From Clostridia bacterium (lineage in GTDB: Bacteria; Bacillota; Clostridia; Oscillospirales; CAG-272): 24,739 bases of DNA. The first letter of the stretch is position 1; each line of letters begins with the position of its first letter. The stretch covers positions 1 through 24,739 of the forward strand of contig CAAGDE010000079.1 of the NCBI GenBank assembly GCA_900768535.1, given 5' to 3'. The translations under genes and the position numbers were made by a program. The notes below the pieces were generated by a model. The model did no database searches and was not told where the DNA came from. It worked only from the letters and a program-made list of their open reading frames with translations. Shown here one piece after another: positions 8,213 to 16,012 of the stretch.

Positions 8213-9139
8213 GTGGATAATTATTTATTAAAAGCAAAAAGGATGCTGACGGATCCGGTTGTGCGATTTTCGTATTTTTCCAAGATGGGACTATATAATG
8301 GGCTAAGCGATGAAAAATATCTAAAAAAGAAGTTTCGGCTTATGATGGGGAAAAAACTGAGCCTTGCCCCCCCCCGAACTTTTAATGAAAAATTGCAATG
8401 GCTGAAATTATATGATCGAAAGCCCGAATACACCATCATGGTGGATAAATATAAAGTACGAGAATACATCAAAGAAAAGATAGGTGATGAGTACCTTATT
8501 CCCCTGCTTGGTGTTTGGGACAATGCAAAAGATATCGATTTTGATAAGTTGCCCAATCAATTTGTTTTGAAGTGTAACCATAATTCTGGGCTTGGTATGT
8601 ATATTTGCAAGGACAAAAGCAAGTTGACGAAAAAGCAAGTTAGGGAAATTCGAAAAAATCTGACAAAGGGACTGCAACAGGATTACTATTTGACGGGTAG
8701 AGAATGGCCGTATAAAAATGTCCCGCGCAAAATTATTGCAGAGAAATACATGGAAGATGAAACGGGACAGTTAAGGGACTATAAGTTTTATTGTTTTAAC
8801 GGCGAGCCTAAAATAATAATGATCAATAGTGATCGTGAAATCGGAAAAACGAAGGCTGATTATTTTGATATGGATTTCCATTGGCTTGACTTTAAATGGG
8901 GGTATGATCATGCACCTGTAAAGCCGTTAAAGCCAAAGAACTTCGAAAAAATGAAAGAGTTTGCGGCTGTTTTATCAAAAGATATTCCGGAATTAAGAGT
9001 GGATTTCTATGAGGCGGATAATAAAATCTATTTTGGAGAATTGACATTTTTTGACGGAAGCGGTTTTGATAAGATTGAGCCAAAAGAATGGGATGACAAG
9101 TTGGGCGAGTGGATCGTTTTGCCGGAAAAGTCAATATGA
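8213..9139 (+). CDS. TupA-like ATP-grasp protein
   Basis: The 308-residue protein starts at a GTG after GGAGAG. Recognisable pieces of the TupA-like ATP-grasp family (ATPgrasp_TupA) are RTFNEKLQWLKLYDR near 62-76, VDKYKVREYI, FVLKCNHNSGLGMYI, IIAEKYMED, LRDYKFYCFNGEPKII and, at the C-terminus, ELRVDFYEADNKIYFGELTFFDGSGF with the acidic metal-binding residues typical of ATP-grasp folds. TupA was named from teichuronopeptide synthesis in alkaliphilic Bacillus; ATP-grasp enzymes make amide or peptide-like bonds. With uronic-acid genes in the same operon, attaching an amino acid to a uronic acid carboxyl is a reasonable inference, not shown. Many such genes are annotated only as 'glycosyltransferase' or 'ATP-grasp'. 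Confidence 0.85.
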   Translation: MDNYLLKAKRMLTDPVVRFSYFSKMGLYNGLSDEKYLKKKFRLMMGKKLSLAPPRTFNEKLQWLKLYDRKPEYTIMVDKYKVREYIKEKIGDEYLIPLLGVWDNAKDIDFDKLPNQFVLKCNHNSGLGMYICKDKSKLTKKQVREIRKNLTKGLQQDYYLTGREWPYKNVPRKIIAEKYMEDETGQLRDYKFYCFNGEPKIIMINSDREIGKTKADYFDMDFHWLDFKWGYDHAPVKPLKPKNFEKMKEFAAVLSKDIPELRVDFYEADNKIYFGELTFFDGSGFDKIEPKEWDDKLGEWIVLPEKSI

Positions 9140-9157
9140 ATTATATAAATTAACACG

Positions 9158-10684
9158 ATGACACGAAAACAAAAAATGATGCTGAATTCAGCATCGTCCT
9201 TGATTTATCAGCTTATTACGATTGCCTGTGGGTTTATACTTCCTCGCTTTTTTCTGTCCTTTTACGGCTCCGCGGTTAATGGGTTGATATCGTCCATCAC
9301 GCAATTTCTGGGCTTTATTTCGCTTGCGGAATGCGGCGTCGGGGCGGTTGTACAGTCAGTACTGTATAAGCCCTTGGCGGATAAAGATATGCAGGAAGTA
9401 AGCAAGATCGTTGTCTCTGCAGATCGCTTTTTTAAGAGAATTGCGTATCTTCTCTTAGGCTATACCGCAATTCTTATGATCTTCTATCCTCTGATTACAC
9501 GGAATGCATTTGACTATCTGTTTACCCTGGTTCTGATCTTTGTCATTTCCATCAGCAGTTTTGCACAGTACTATCTGGGGATGACATATCGGTTACTTCT
9601 CAATGCCGATCAGCTTGGTTTCATTCAATATATCATTCATTCGGCGGCACTGATTCTGAATACGGTCTGTTGTATTTTGCTGATGAAGGCGGGGGCTCCC
9701 GTTCAGATCGTCAAACTAACCACCTCGATTCTTTTTCTTGTTCAGCCGGTGATTCTTGCGGCTATTGCAAAAAGAAAATATCAGATTGACCGAACGGTTC
9801 GGTTTACGGGTGAACCCATCAAACAAAAGTGGAACGGTCTTGCACAACATATCGCCACGGTTGTCCTTGGCAATACGGACACCGTGGTGCTGACGGTTTT
9901 GTCTACGCTCGAAAATGTGTCGGTCTATGCGGTATACCACCTGGTTGTCAATGGATTAAAACAACTGATTGTTTCTATGACGGACGGAGTGCAGGCGATG
10001 TTCGGAAATATGCTTGCAAAAAACGAGACCGAGGAGCTGAAGCAGTCCTTTTCCCATTTCGAGTGGGTCTTGCATACCTTGGTGACGCTTGCTTTTTCAA
10101 TCGCTGCGGTTTTAATTGTACCGTTTGTACGCGTTTATACGGCGGACATTTCCGATGCAAACTATATTGTCCCTGCTTTTGCATACCTGATTACGCTTGC
10201 ACAAGCTGCGTATTGTTTGCGTCTCCCGTATAATATCATGGTTCTTGCCGCCGGTCATTACAGGCAGACACAGTGGAGTGCCATCATTGAAGCGGCGATA
10301 AATATTGTTGTTTCTGTGGTTCTTGTTTTCAACTTCGGGCTGATCGGCGTTGCGATCGGCACCTTGGCGGCGATGGCATACCGTACGAGCTACCTTGCAT
10401 GGTATTTGTCGCGCAACATTGTTTGCCGTAGTCTCAGACACTTTTTGAAGCATCTTTTAACCGATGCAGTGTGCGTCGCTTTGTTGCTCGGTATTGTAAA
10501 GCTGTTTTCGGCTTTCTTTACAATGCAGCAAATCAGTTATACAGCATGGCTGGTTCTGGCGGTGAAGGTCGGATTCGTTGCGGTGCTTTCTGTTGCGGCG
10601 GTCAATACCCTCCTGTATCGGCGGGAAGTGCTTACGGCTGTAAAAAAAGTCGGAGCAAAACGATTTATTGGGAGAAAAATGTAA
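9158..10684 (+). CDS. wzx: Oligosaccharide flippase (Wzx, MOP superfamily)
   Basis: The 508-residue protein shows twelve to fourteen hydrophobic segments spread over its length, and the N-terminal pattern SASSLIYQLITIACGFILPR with NGLISSITQFLGFISLAECGVG common to Wzx/MOP flippases of polysaccharide clusters. It would move the finished undecaprenyl-linked repeat unit across the membrane to the polymerase. The ATG is 18 bases after the previous stop, but no clear ribosome-binding site precedes it; the in-frame ATG codons at 9,176 and 9,179 do no better. Translation may depend on coupling with the upstream gene. Confidence 0.9.
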   Translation: MTRKQKMMLNSASSLIYQLITIACGFILPRFFLSFYGSAVNGLISSITQFLGFISLAECGVGAVVQSVLYKPLADKDMQEVSKIVVSADRFFKRIAYLLLGYTAILMIFYPLITRNAFDYLFTLVLIFVISISSFAQYYLGMTYRLLLNADQLGFIQYIIHSAALILNTVCCILLMKAGAPVQIVKLTTSILFLVQPVILAAIAKRKYQIDRTVRFTGEPIKQKWNGLAQHIATVVLGNTDTVVLTVLSTLENVSVYAVYHLVVNGLKQLIVSMTDGVQAMFGNMLAKNETEELKQSFSHFEWVLHTLVTLAFSIAAVLIVPFVRVYTADISDANYIVPAFAYLITLAQAAYCLRLPYNIMVLAAGHYRQTQWSAIIEAAINIVVSVVLVFNFGLIGVAIGTLAAMAYRTSYLAWYLSRNIVCRSLRHFLKHLLTDAVCVALLLGIVKLFSAFFTMQQISYTAWLVLAVKVGFVAVLSVAAVNTLLYRREVLTAVKKVGAKRFIGRKM

Positions 10685-10699
10685 ACAGGAGATATACCT

Positions 10700-11785
10700 A
10701 TGCTGACACCGAACATCAATTTTGAAAGCAAAACCATTCTTGTTACCGGTTCTGCCGGTTTTATCGGAGCAAATCTTGTAAAAGAACTGCTGAGAACCAC
10801 AGACGGTGCGACAATCGTTGGGGTGGATAACCTGAACGATTACTATGATGTTTCCATTAAAGAATACCGCTTAAAAGAAATCGAAAAACTTGCCAAAAGC
10901 AGTTCTTCAAAGTGGCATTTCGTTAAGGGCAATATTGCAGATAAACGGCTTATAGACGAGCTTTTCGCAAAATATCAGTTCGATATTGTCGTCAACCTTG
11001 CGGCGCAGGCGGGGGTTCGTTATTCGATAACAAATCCGGATGTGTACATAGAGAGCAATATCATCGGTTTTTATAATATACTCGAAGCCTGCCGCCATTC
11101 GTATGATAACGGGGCAAAGGGTGTTGAGCATCTTGTATATGCGTCTTCGTCTTCGGTATACGGCAGCAATAAAAAAGTCCCGTATTCCACGGACGACAAG
11201 GTGGACAATCCCGTTTCGCTTTATGCGGCAACGAAAAAATCTAATGAGTTGCTCGCACACGCATACAGCAAACTGTATAACATTCCGTCAACAGGTTTGC
11301 GGTTCTTTACGGTGTACGGTCCCGCCGGCAGACCGGATATGGCGTACTTTGGATTTACAAATAAACTGATCAAAGGCGAAACGATTCAGATTTTCAATTA
11401 CGGAAATTGCAAGCGCGATTTCACTTATGTGGATGATATTGTAGAAGGTGTAAAGCGTGTGATGATGCACGCGCCCGAAAAGAAAAACGGAGAAGATGGA
11501 TTGCCGATTCCGCCGTACAAGATTTACAATATCGGCAACAATCATCCCGAAAATCTGCTTGATTTCGTGCAGATTCTGCAGGAAGAGTTGGTGCGTGCGG
11601 GTGTACTTCCGCAGGATTATGATTTTGAAGCGCATAAGAAGTTGGTCCCGATGCAGGCGGGGGATGTTCCCGTAACGTATGCGGATACTTCCGCGCTTGA
11701 AAAAGATTTTGGATTTAAACCGAACACAGGTCTTCGCGAAGGGCTGCGCAAATTTGCCGAATGGTATAAATCGTTTTATTGTTGA
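10700..11785 (+). CDS. UDP-glucuronate 4-epimerase-like SDR
   Basis: The 361-residue protein is an extended short-chain dehydrogenase. It has the NAD-binding GSAGFIG (17-23), VDNLNDYYD (42-50, a hallmark of UDP-glucuronate epimerases such as CapI/LspL), NLAAQAGVRYSI (99-110), YASSSSVYG with the catalytic serine, and the Y175-x3-K179 pair in LYAATKKSNE. RDFTYVDDIVEGV follows near residue 240. It should interconvert UDP-glucuronate and UDP-galacturonate in the cytoplasm. The UDP-glucose dehydrogenase that makes the substrate is two genes downstream, so the pair supplies uronic acid donors. AGGAGA lies ten bases before the ATG. Confidence 0.9.
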   Translation: MLTPNINFESKTILVTGSAGFIGANLVKELLRTTDGATIVGVDNLNDYYDVSIKEYRLKEIEKLAKSSSSKWHFVKGNIADKRLIDELFAKYQFDIVVNLAAQAGVRYSITNPDVYIESNIIGFYNILEACRHSYDNGAKGVEHLVYASSSSVYGSNKKVPYSTDDKVDNPVSLYAATKKSNELLAHAYSKLYNIPSTGLRFFTVYGPAGRPDMAYFGFTNKLIKGETIQIFNYGNCKRDFTYVDDIVEGVKRVMMHAPEKKNGEDGLPIPPYKIYNIGNNHPENLLDFVQILQEELVRAGVLPQDYDFEAHKKLVPMQAGDVPVTYADTSALEKDFGFKPNTGLREGLRKFAEWYKSFYC

Positions 11786-11826
11786 AGGCTTGATCAAGTT
11801 TAGATAATGAACTTCAAAGGTGAAAA

Positions 11827-12321
11827 ATGGATGATTTGTTGAAGCAAGATAAGATGCGGACAAAGAAGCTTCCGCACTTTCAGATATTATTGCGTAAAGC
11901 TCAGCGCGGAGGTTTTACATCTTTATTTTACAGACTGCTTTACAGGCTGGCTGCAAATCGGTCGCATATAGAGATTTCGACGAAATGCAAAATAGGTGGT
12001 GGTTTATATATCGGTCATGCCTATTGTATTACAATCAACGTAAACGCGCAGATGGGTAGGAACTGCAACATTCATAAAGGTGTTACGATAGGGCAAGAAA
12101 ATCGAGGGACGAGAGAGGGATGTCCTACAATCGGAGATGAGGTTTGGATAGGGATCAATGCCACCGTTGTAGGAAACGTAAAAATAGGGAATGACGTTCT
12201 GATTGCTCCGAATACGTATGTGAACTGCGATATTCCGGATCATTCGGTTGTTTTCGGAAATCCGTGTATTATCAAACATAAAGATAATGCAACGGAAGGA
12301 TATATAAACAATAAAGCATAG
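11827..12321 (+). CDS. Serine-acetyltransferase-like hexapeptide acyltransferase
   Basis: The 164-residue protein has a short basic N-terminal helical part (about 1-45) and a left-handed beta-helix with IGGGLYIGH (H64), NCNIHKGVTIG, CPTIGDEVWIG and VKIGNDVLIAPN. This is the CysE-like layout, but it lacks the roughly 100-residue N-terminal domain of true CysE, so it is likely one of the short CysE-like sugar acyltransferases common in capsule clusters. It would transfer an acetyl group from acetyl-CoA to a sugar or to an amino-acid substituent; the acceptor is unknown. A ribosome-binding AAAGGTGA precedes the ATG by about five bases. The 41-base gap from the epimerase gene is the largest inside the operon. 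Confidence 0.85.
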   Translation: MDDLLKQDKMRTKKLPHFQILLRKAQRGGFTSLFYRLLYRLAANRSHIEISTKCKIGGGLYIGHAYCITINVNAQMGRNCNIHKGVTIGQENRGTREGCPTIGDEVWIGINATVVGNVKIGNDVLIAPNTYVNCDIPDHSVVFGNPCIIKHKDNATEGYINNKA

Positions 12322-12332
12322 GAGATCAGAAA

Positions 12333-13568
12333 ATGAAAATAGCGGTAGCCGGAACGGGATACGTGGGCTTGTCGTTGGCAGTGCTTTTGGCGCAGCACAA
12401 CGAAGTCGTGGCGGTAGATGTAATCCCCGAGAAAGTAGAAAAAATCAACAAGCGTATCAGCCCGATTCAGGACGAGTACATCGAAAAATATCTTGCCGAA
12501 AAGGATTTGGATTTGGTTGCCACGCTTGACGGCGCAAAGGCGTATAAAAATGCCGAACTCGTTATTATTGCCGCACCTACGAATTACGATCCGAAGAAGA
12601 ATTTTTTCGACACGAAATACGTGGAGCAGGTGATTGAGCTTGTTCTTTCGGTTAATAAAGACGCTGTGATGGTGATAAAATCAACGATTCCCGTAGGTTA
12701 CACAAAAAGCGTGAGAGAAAAATATCATACCGAAAATATCATTTTCAGCCCCGAATTTCTGCGGGAATCCAAGGCTCTTTACGATAACCTTTATCCGAGC
12801 AGAATCATTGTCGGGTGCCCGAAAGGGAACGAAAAGGTTGAGGCGATGGCGCACAAATTTGCCGCGTTACTGCAGGAAGGTGCAATAAAAGAGAATATCG
12901 ACACGCTGTTTATGGACACGACCGAGGCGGAAGCGGTAAAGCTTTTCGCGAATACCTATCTCGCGCTTCGGGTGGCGTATTTCAACGAACTTGATACCTA
13001 TGCGGAATCCAAAGGGCTGAATACCAAGTCTATCATCGACGGTGTTTGCCTCGACCCGCGCATCGGTTCGCATTATAACAATCCGTCGTTTGGATACGGT
13101 GGGTACTGTTTGCCGAAAGACACGAAACAACTTCGTGCAAATTTCGAAGACGTTCCCGAAAATCTGATTTCCGCAATCGTTGAGTCAAACAGAACGAGAA
13201 AGGATTTTATTGCGGAAGAAGTGCTTGAAAAAGCGGGATTTTACGGAGAAAACAGGGAATACGGCGAAAACGGAATTCCGGGCAAAAAAGTCGTGATAGG
13301 GATTTATCGTCTGACAATGAAGAGCAATTCGGACAATTTCCGTCAGTCTTCCATTCAGGGGGTCATGAAGCGGATGCGGGCAAAAGGTGCGGAAATCGTT
13401 GTTTACGAGCCGACATTGCAGGAAGACACTTTTTTTGAAAACAAAGTGATTCGCAATTTTGATGGTTTCAAGCAAATGTGCAACGTAATTGTGGCAAATC
13501 GTTATGATCCCTGTTTGAATGATGTACGGGAGAAGGTCTATACAAGAGATTTGTATTTCAGGGATTAA
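12333..13568 (+). CDS. ugd: UDP-glucose/UDP-sugar 6-dehydrogenase
   Basis: The 411-residue protein has all the family marks: the NAD-binding GTGYVGLS (7-14), VVAVDV, APTNYD (81-86), KSTIPVGYT (116-124), SPEFLRESKAL and the catalytic cysteine C259 in GYGGYCLPKDT. It oxidises UDP-glucose twice to UDP-glucuronate with two NAD+, feeding the epimerase upstream. The length is near that of short Ugd forms (about 390-420), including the C-terminal UDP-binding domain. AGGAGA precedes the ATG by eight bases. It is the last gene of the operon; no good plus-strand T-tract terminator follows, although the hairpin at 13,634-13,669 could still slow transcription. Confidence 0.95.
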   Translation: MKIAVAGTGYVGLSLAVLLAQHNEVVAVDVIPEKVEKINKRISPIQDEYIEKYLAEKDLDLVATLDGAKAYKNAELVIIAAPTNYDPKKNFFDTKYVEQVIELVLSVNKDAVMVIKSTIPVGYTKSVREKYHTENIIFSPEFLRESKALYDNLYPSRIIVGCPKGNEKVEAMAHKFAALLQEGAIKENIDTLFMDTTEAEAVKLFANTYLALRVAYFNELDTYAESKGLNTKSIIDGVCLDPRIGSHYNNPSFGYGGYCLPKDTKQLRANFEDVPENLISAIVESNRTRKDFIAEEVLEKAGFYGENREYGENGIPGKKVVIGIYRLTMKSNSDNFRQSSIQGVMKRMRAKGAEIVVYEPTLQEDTFFENKVIRNFDGFKQMCNVIVANRYDPCLNDVREKVYTRDLYFRD

Positions 13569-13633
13569 TGGGGGAATGGATCACGGCGGAAAACGGCGAA
13601 CAATCAGGAACTGGATTGCCGGTAAAAACAAAA

Positions 13634-13669
13634 ATCGGGCTGCCTCAACTGAAATTGAGGCAGCCCGAT
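13634..13669 (-). terminator. Terminator of the ATPase gene, facing the polysaccharide operon
   Basis: A perfect 15-bp stem (ATCGGGCTGCCTCAA with its complement) has a 6-base loop. On the minus strand it is followed by ATTTTTGTTTTTA, a good T-tract, so it should end the minus-strand ATPase transcript about 80 bases past its stop. On the plus strand no T-run follows, so it is a weaker stop for the operon. Confidence 0.8.
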
Positions 13670-13674
13670 CTACG

Positions 13675-13729
13675 ATTGAGCAAAATTTCCAGGTTTGACT
13701 GAGCAAAATTTCGGGCTTTGACTGAGCAA
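13675..13729. repeat. 23-bp tandem repeats next to the ATPase gene
   Basis: Two adjacent 23-base units (13,684-13,706 and 13,707-13,729) share AATTTC at the start and TTTGACTGAGCAA at the end, with differences at a few inner positions. A partial third copy, ATTGAGCAA, lies just before. They sit between the terminator and the ATPase stop codon. The pattern of repeated short units resembles the multiple terminal repeats of IS21-family elements, but no transposase gene is present, so that reading is inference. Confidence 0.7.
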
Positions 13730-13748
13730 CTTTTTTGTGAGAGTCAAG

Positions 13749-15119
13749 CTATTTGTTTTCCACCCGTGAAATATCCGACAGGTCATCCAACTCAACCACG
13801 GGCATTTTGATGTCATCACTTTCGATAAACATCAACATATAGATCGGGTAATAAATCAGATTTCCCTTGACCTCCACATTATAATTGGAAAGGACAAAGC
13901 CTTCCTCAATGGCATAATTGGAAATATCCATGATATTGTTCAGCGCGGAGTGCCGCTGATAGCTTTTTCCGCTTTTTACTTCAATCGGCAGAACCCGTCC
14001 CTTGTATTCGATCACAAAATCCAACTCTCCGAATTTTCTGCTGTTATAGTAATACAGCTTGAATCCGTGCGCCTTCAATTCCTGCGCAACCGCATTTTCG
14101 TACAGTGCACCGTTGTTGATGTCCTGATTCTCGGAAAGCAGCTGCATTTTGGTTGCTCTGCCGTAAAGCGTTGTCAGCATACCAACATCCGACAGGAACA
14201 GCTTGAACAAACTGCTCTTTTCATTCAGTAACAGCGGGACAGTCGGTTCTGAAACGTTGAAAACAGGCAATGCCACGCCTGCCCCGGCAAGCCAGATAAA
14301 ATGATCTTCGCTGCGGGAATAGCGCAGCCCCTTTTGAATATCCGCAAAATTGAATCGCTTGTTGGCGGCATTCAGTTCAGCCGGAATCAGATCATAAATC
14401 TGCGTCAGATACGGCTTCTTTTCTTCGGTTTCGTATCGGGTAAAATCTTTTTTGTACTGTGTGACGATGTCAAAATGTTCTGCCATGACATCTTCCAAAT
14501 TTCGGGTTTCATAAAACTTTTCAACGGCAGACGGCATCCCTCCGACATTCAGATACATATTGAAAATTTGCATCATCCGGTCATGCACCGCTTCGTTGAC
14601 CGGTTTGCGTTCGGTAAAGGAGCGGAGCAGGGAGGCCCGCAGGTCATCTGTAAAATTGTAAATCTGGAGAAATTCTTCAAAGTCAAGCGGATACATGGTC
14701 AGGGTGGTCAAATATCCAACGGGGGCAGACTTGATGTTTTTCAGTTCCACGCCAAGCAGAGAGCCGCTGAACACATAGCGAAATGACCCCTCATCCACCC
14801 AGAATTTGATTTTGGTTGTCAGTTCCCGAAATTCCTGTATCTCATCGAAAAACAGGAATGTTTTCCCCTTTGTAAACGGTTTATCGGCAAAGAGGGACAG
14901 ATTCGCCATCATATCCTCAACCGTTTCGCTTTTTGCAAGCAGCTCTGCCAGCACCGGAGTTTTCAAGAGATTGAATTCAATATAGTCGCAACCGTTGTCC
15001 TTCAGCGCTTTGCGGATGATATAGGTCTTTCCGACCTGCCGCGCGCCGTCAATCAGGAGCGCTTTCCTGCTGTCTTTGATCCAATTGCTGATTTTTTTCT
15101 CGATTTTTCTCTGCAACAT
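13749..15119 (-). CDS. AAA ATPase with DUF4143-type C-terminal domain
   Basis: The 456-residue protein belongs to the AAA_14/DUF4143 family, abundant in gut Firmicutes and of unclear function. The ATPase half has Walker A GARQVGKT (25-32), Walker B TFLFFDEIQEF (D92, E93) and a sensor-like RYVFSGSLLG. The C-terminal half ends in GELDFVIEYKGRVLPIEVKSGK (364-385), where D367, E380 and K382 have the spacing of a PD-(D/E)xK nuclease-like core, as seen in this family. The ATG is preceded by AGGAGG; the gene has its own promoter and terminator and opposes the polysaccharide operon. It is flanked by short repeats on both sides, suggesting it arrived as or with a mobile piece. An earlier reading as a plain AAA regulator does not explain the nuclease-like motif. 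Confidence 0.9.
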   Translation of the reverse strand: MLQRKIEKKISNWIKDSRKALLIDGARQVGKTYIIRKALKDNGCDYIEFNLLKTPVLAELLAKSETVEDMMANLSLFADKPFTKGKTFLFFDEIQEFRELTTKIKFWVDEGSFRYVFSGSLLGVELKNIKSAPVGYLTTLTMYPLDFEEFLQIYNFTDDLRASLLRSFTERKPVNEAVHDRMMQIFNMYLNVGGMPSAVEKFYETRNLEDVMAEHFDIVTQYKKDFTRYETEEKKPYLTQIYDLIPAELNAANKRFNFADIQKGLRYSRSEDHFIWLAGAGVALPVFNVSEPTVPLLLNEKSSLFKLFLSDVGMLTTLYGRATKMQLLSENQDINNGALYENAVAQELKAHGFKLYYYNSRKFGELDFVIEYKGRVLPIEVKSGKSYQRHSALNNIMDISNYAIEEGFVLSNYNVEVKGNLIYYPIYMLMFIESDDIKMPVVELDDLSDISRVENK

Positions 15120-15144
15120 CGCGCAATCCCTCCTTTACACCTTC

Positions 15145-15174
15145 TATTATAGCATATGATTGACACTTTTGCAA
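15145..15174 (-). promoter_or_regulatory. Sigma-A promoter of the ATPase gene
   Basis: On the minus strand, TTGCAA (15,174-15,169) and TATAAT (15,151-15,146) are 17 bases apart, with TGC giving an extended -10. The -35 lies inside the first of three 14-bp repeats, so anything binding those repeats could control this promoter. Confidence 0.75.
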
Positions 15175-15238
15175 CAGAAAAACAAGCTGTTTTGACATTT
15201 TTTCAATGGCGGGCGAATCAAAAATGACATTTTTTCAA
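15158..15238. repeat. Three 14-bp repeats at exact 32-bp steps
   Basis: TGACACTTTTGCAA (15,161-15,174), TGACATTTTTTCAA (15,193-15,206) and TGACATTTTTTCAA (15,225-15,238) start 32 bases apart each time. The last two are identical. A 32-bp step is close to three helical turns, so all three face the same side of the DNA, as expected for operator or transposase-binding repeats. IS21-family ends carry similar repeats of this style (established for the family; assignment here is inference). Confidence 0.75.
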
Positions 15239-15397
15239 GACAGGAGGATAAAACCATGTGTGTTCCGGGCACAGCGGAAAGAAAAAAGGAAGCAGAAATT
15301 CCGGTTTCCTGATTTTTCCGAAGCCGACAGGGGATAAAAAGCGGGGAAAACACCAATAATAGGACCAAACCCAAGAAAATTCCCATTGGAGGCAACT
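15239..15397. other. Intergenic stretch before spoVT
   Basis: A strong ribosome-binding sequence AGGAGG (15,242-15,247) precedes an ATG at 15,256 that opens only an 18-codon frame (stop at 15,310-15,312). It may be the decayed start of a lost gene that followed the repeats, or a short leader peptide. No convincing sigma-A promoter for spoVT was seen; a sporulation-sigma promoter is possible but I could not match its consensus well. Confidence 0.4.
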
Positions 15398-15955
15398 ATG
15401 AAAGCAACCGGAATTGTCCGTCGGATCGACGATCTCGGACGCGTGGTCATCCCCAAAGAAATCCGCCGCACCATGCGTATCCGCGAAGGCGACCCGCTTG
15501 AAATTTATACAGACCGCGAGGGGAAGGTCATTTTTAAAAAGTATTCACCCATCGGGGAGTTGAACTCTTTTGCCGCGCAATATGCCGAGACCCTGCATCG
15601 CGTCTGCTCTCTTGCCGTGATCATCTGTGACCGCGATGCGATTGTTGCCTGCGCCGGCGTGCCGAAGAAGGATTACTCCGATAAGGCTCTGTCCGCAGAG
15701 CTGGAACACGTGATGGAGGGCAGGAACCTCTTTGTCGCCAGGGACGCCGCGTCTCAGATGCCGGTACTGGCGGAGGAGAGCCCCTTCTTTGTCAGCTGTG
15801 CCATGCCCATTGTCAGCGAGGGCGATGTGGTCGGCTGTGTGGCTTCCGTGATCGACCGGTCCCGCGATGCGCGCCGGGATGCACCGAACGGGGAGGTGGA
15901 GACCAAGCTGATCCTCACCGCCGCCGGCTTCCTCGGCAAACAGCTGGAGCCGTGA
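15398..15955 (+). CDS. spoVT: Stage V sporulation protein T, AbrB-family regulator
   Basis: The ATG at 15,398 has GGAGG five bases upstream and gives 185 residues, close to Bacillus SpoVT (178). The N-terminal swapped-hairpin AbrB domain is highly characteristic: MKATGIVRRIDDLGRVVIPK continuing with EIRRTMRIREGDPLEIY. The rest (about 55-185) fits the GAF-like C-terminal domain. In Bacillus, SpoVT is made under sigma-G in the forespore and tunes sigma-G-dependent genes, coat and germination properties; this is family knowledge. Its presence is the clearest sign that the organism forms spores or descends from a spore former. It is monocistronic here, with a terminator directly after it. In the first 53 residues, the fit to SpoVT is better than to AbrB or Abh. 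Confidence 0.93.
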   Translation: MKATGIVRRIDDLGRVVIPKEIRRTMRIREGDPLEIYTDREGKVIFKKYSPIGELNSFAAQYAETLHRVCSLAVIICDRDAIVACAGVPKKDYSDKALSAELEHVMEGRNLFVARDAASQMPVLAEESPFFVSCAMPIVSEGDVVGCVASVIDRSRDARRDAPNGEVETKLILTAAGFLGKQLEP

Positions 15956-15960
15956 ACGCA

Positions 15961-16002
15961 AAACGGATCGACCTTTTCCGGGTCGACCCGTTTTTGTTTT
16001 TT
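15961..16002 (+). terminator. Terminator of spoVT, shared with the opposing operon
   Basis: AAACGGATCGACC (15,961-15,973) pairs with GGTCGACCCGTTT (15,981-15,993) with one A/C mismatch and a 7-base loop, followed by TTTTTGTTTTTT. It begins five bases after the spoVT stop. It also lies about 20 bases beyond the stop of the minus-strand ECF gene and has a short T-run on that strand, so it may act in both directions. Confidence 0.85.
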
Positions 16003-16012
16003 CGGTTCGGGA

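Noticed and set aside
13569..13700. A 39-residue plus-strand frame beginning at the ATG after ugd
   Set aside because: It runs through the perfect terminator stem and into the tandem repeats, so it is not a plausible gene.
13675..13729. A CRISPR array
   Set aside because: The 23-base units are directly adjacent, with no spacers, and there are no cas genes nearby.
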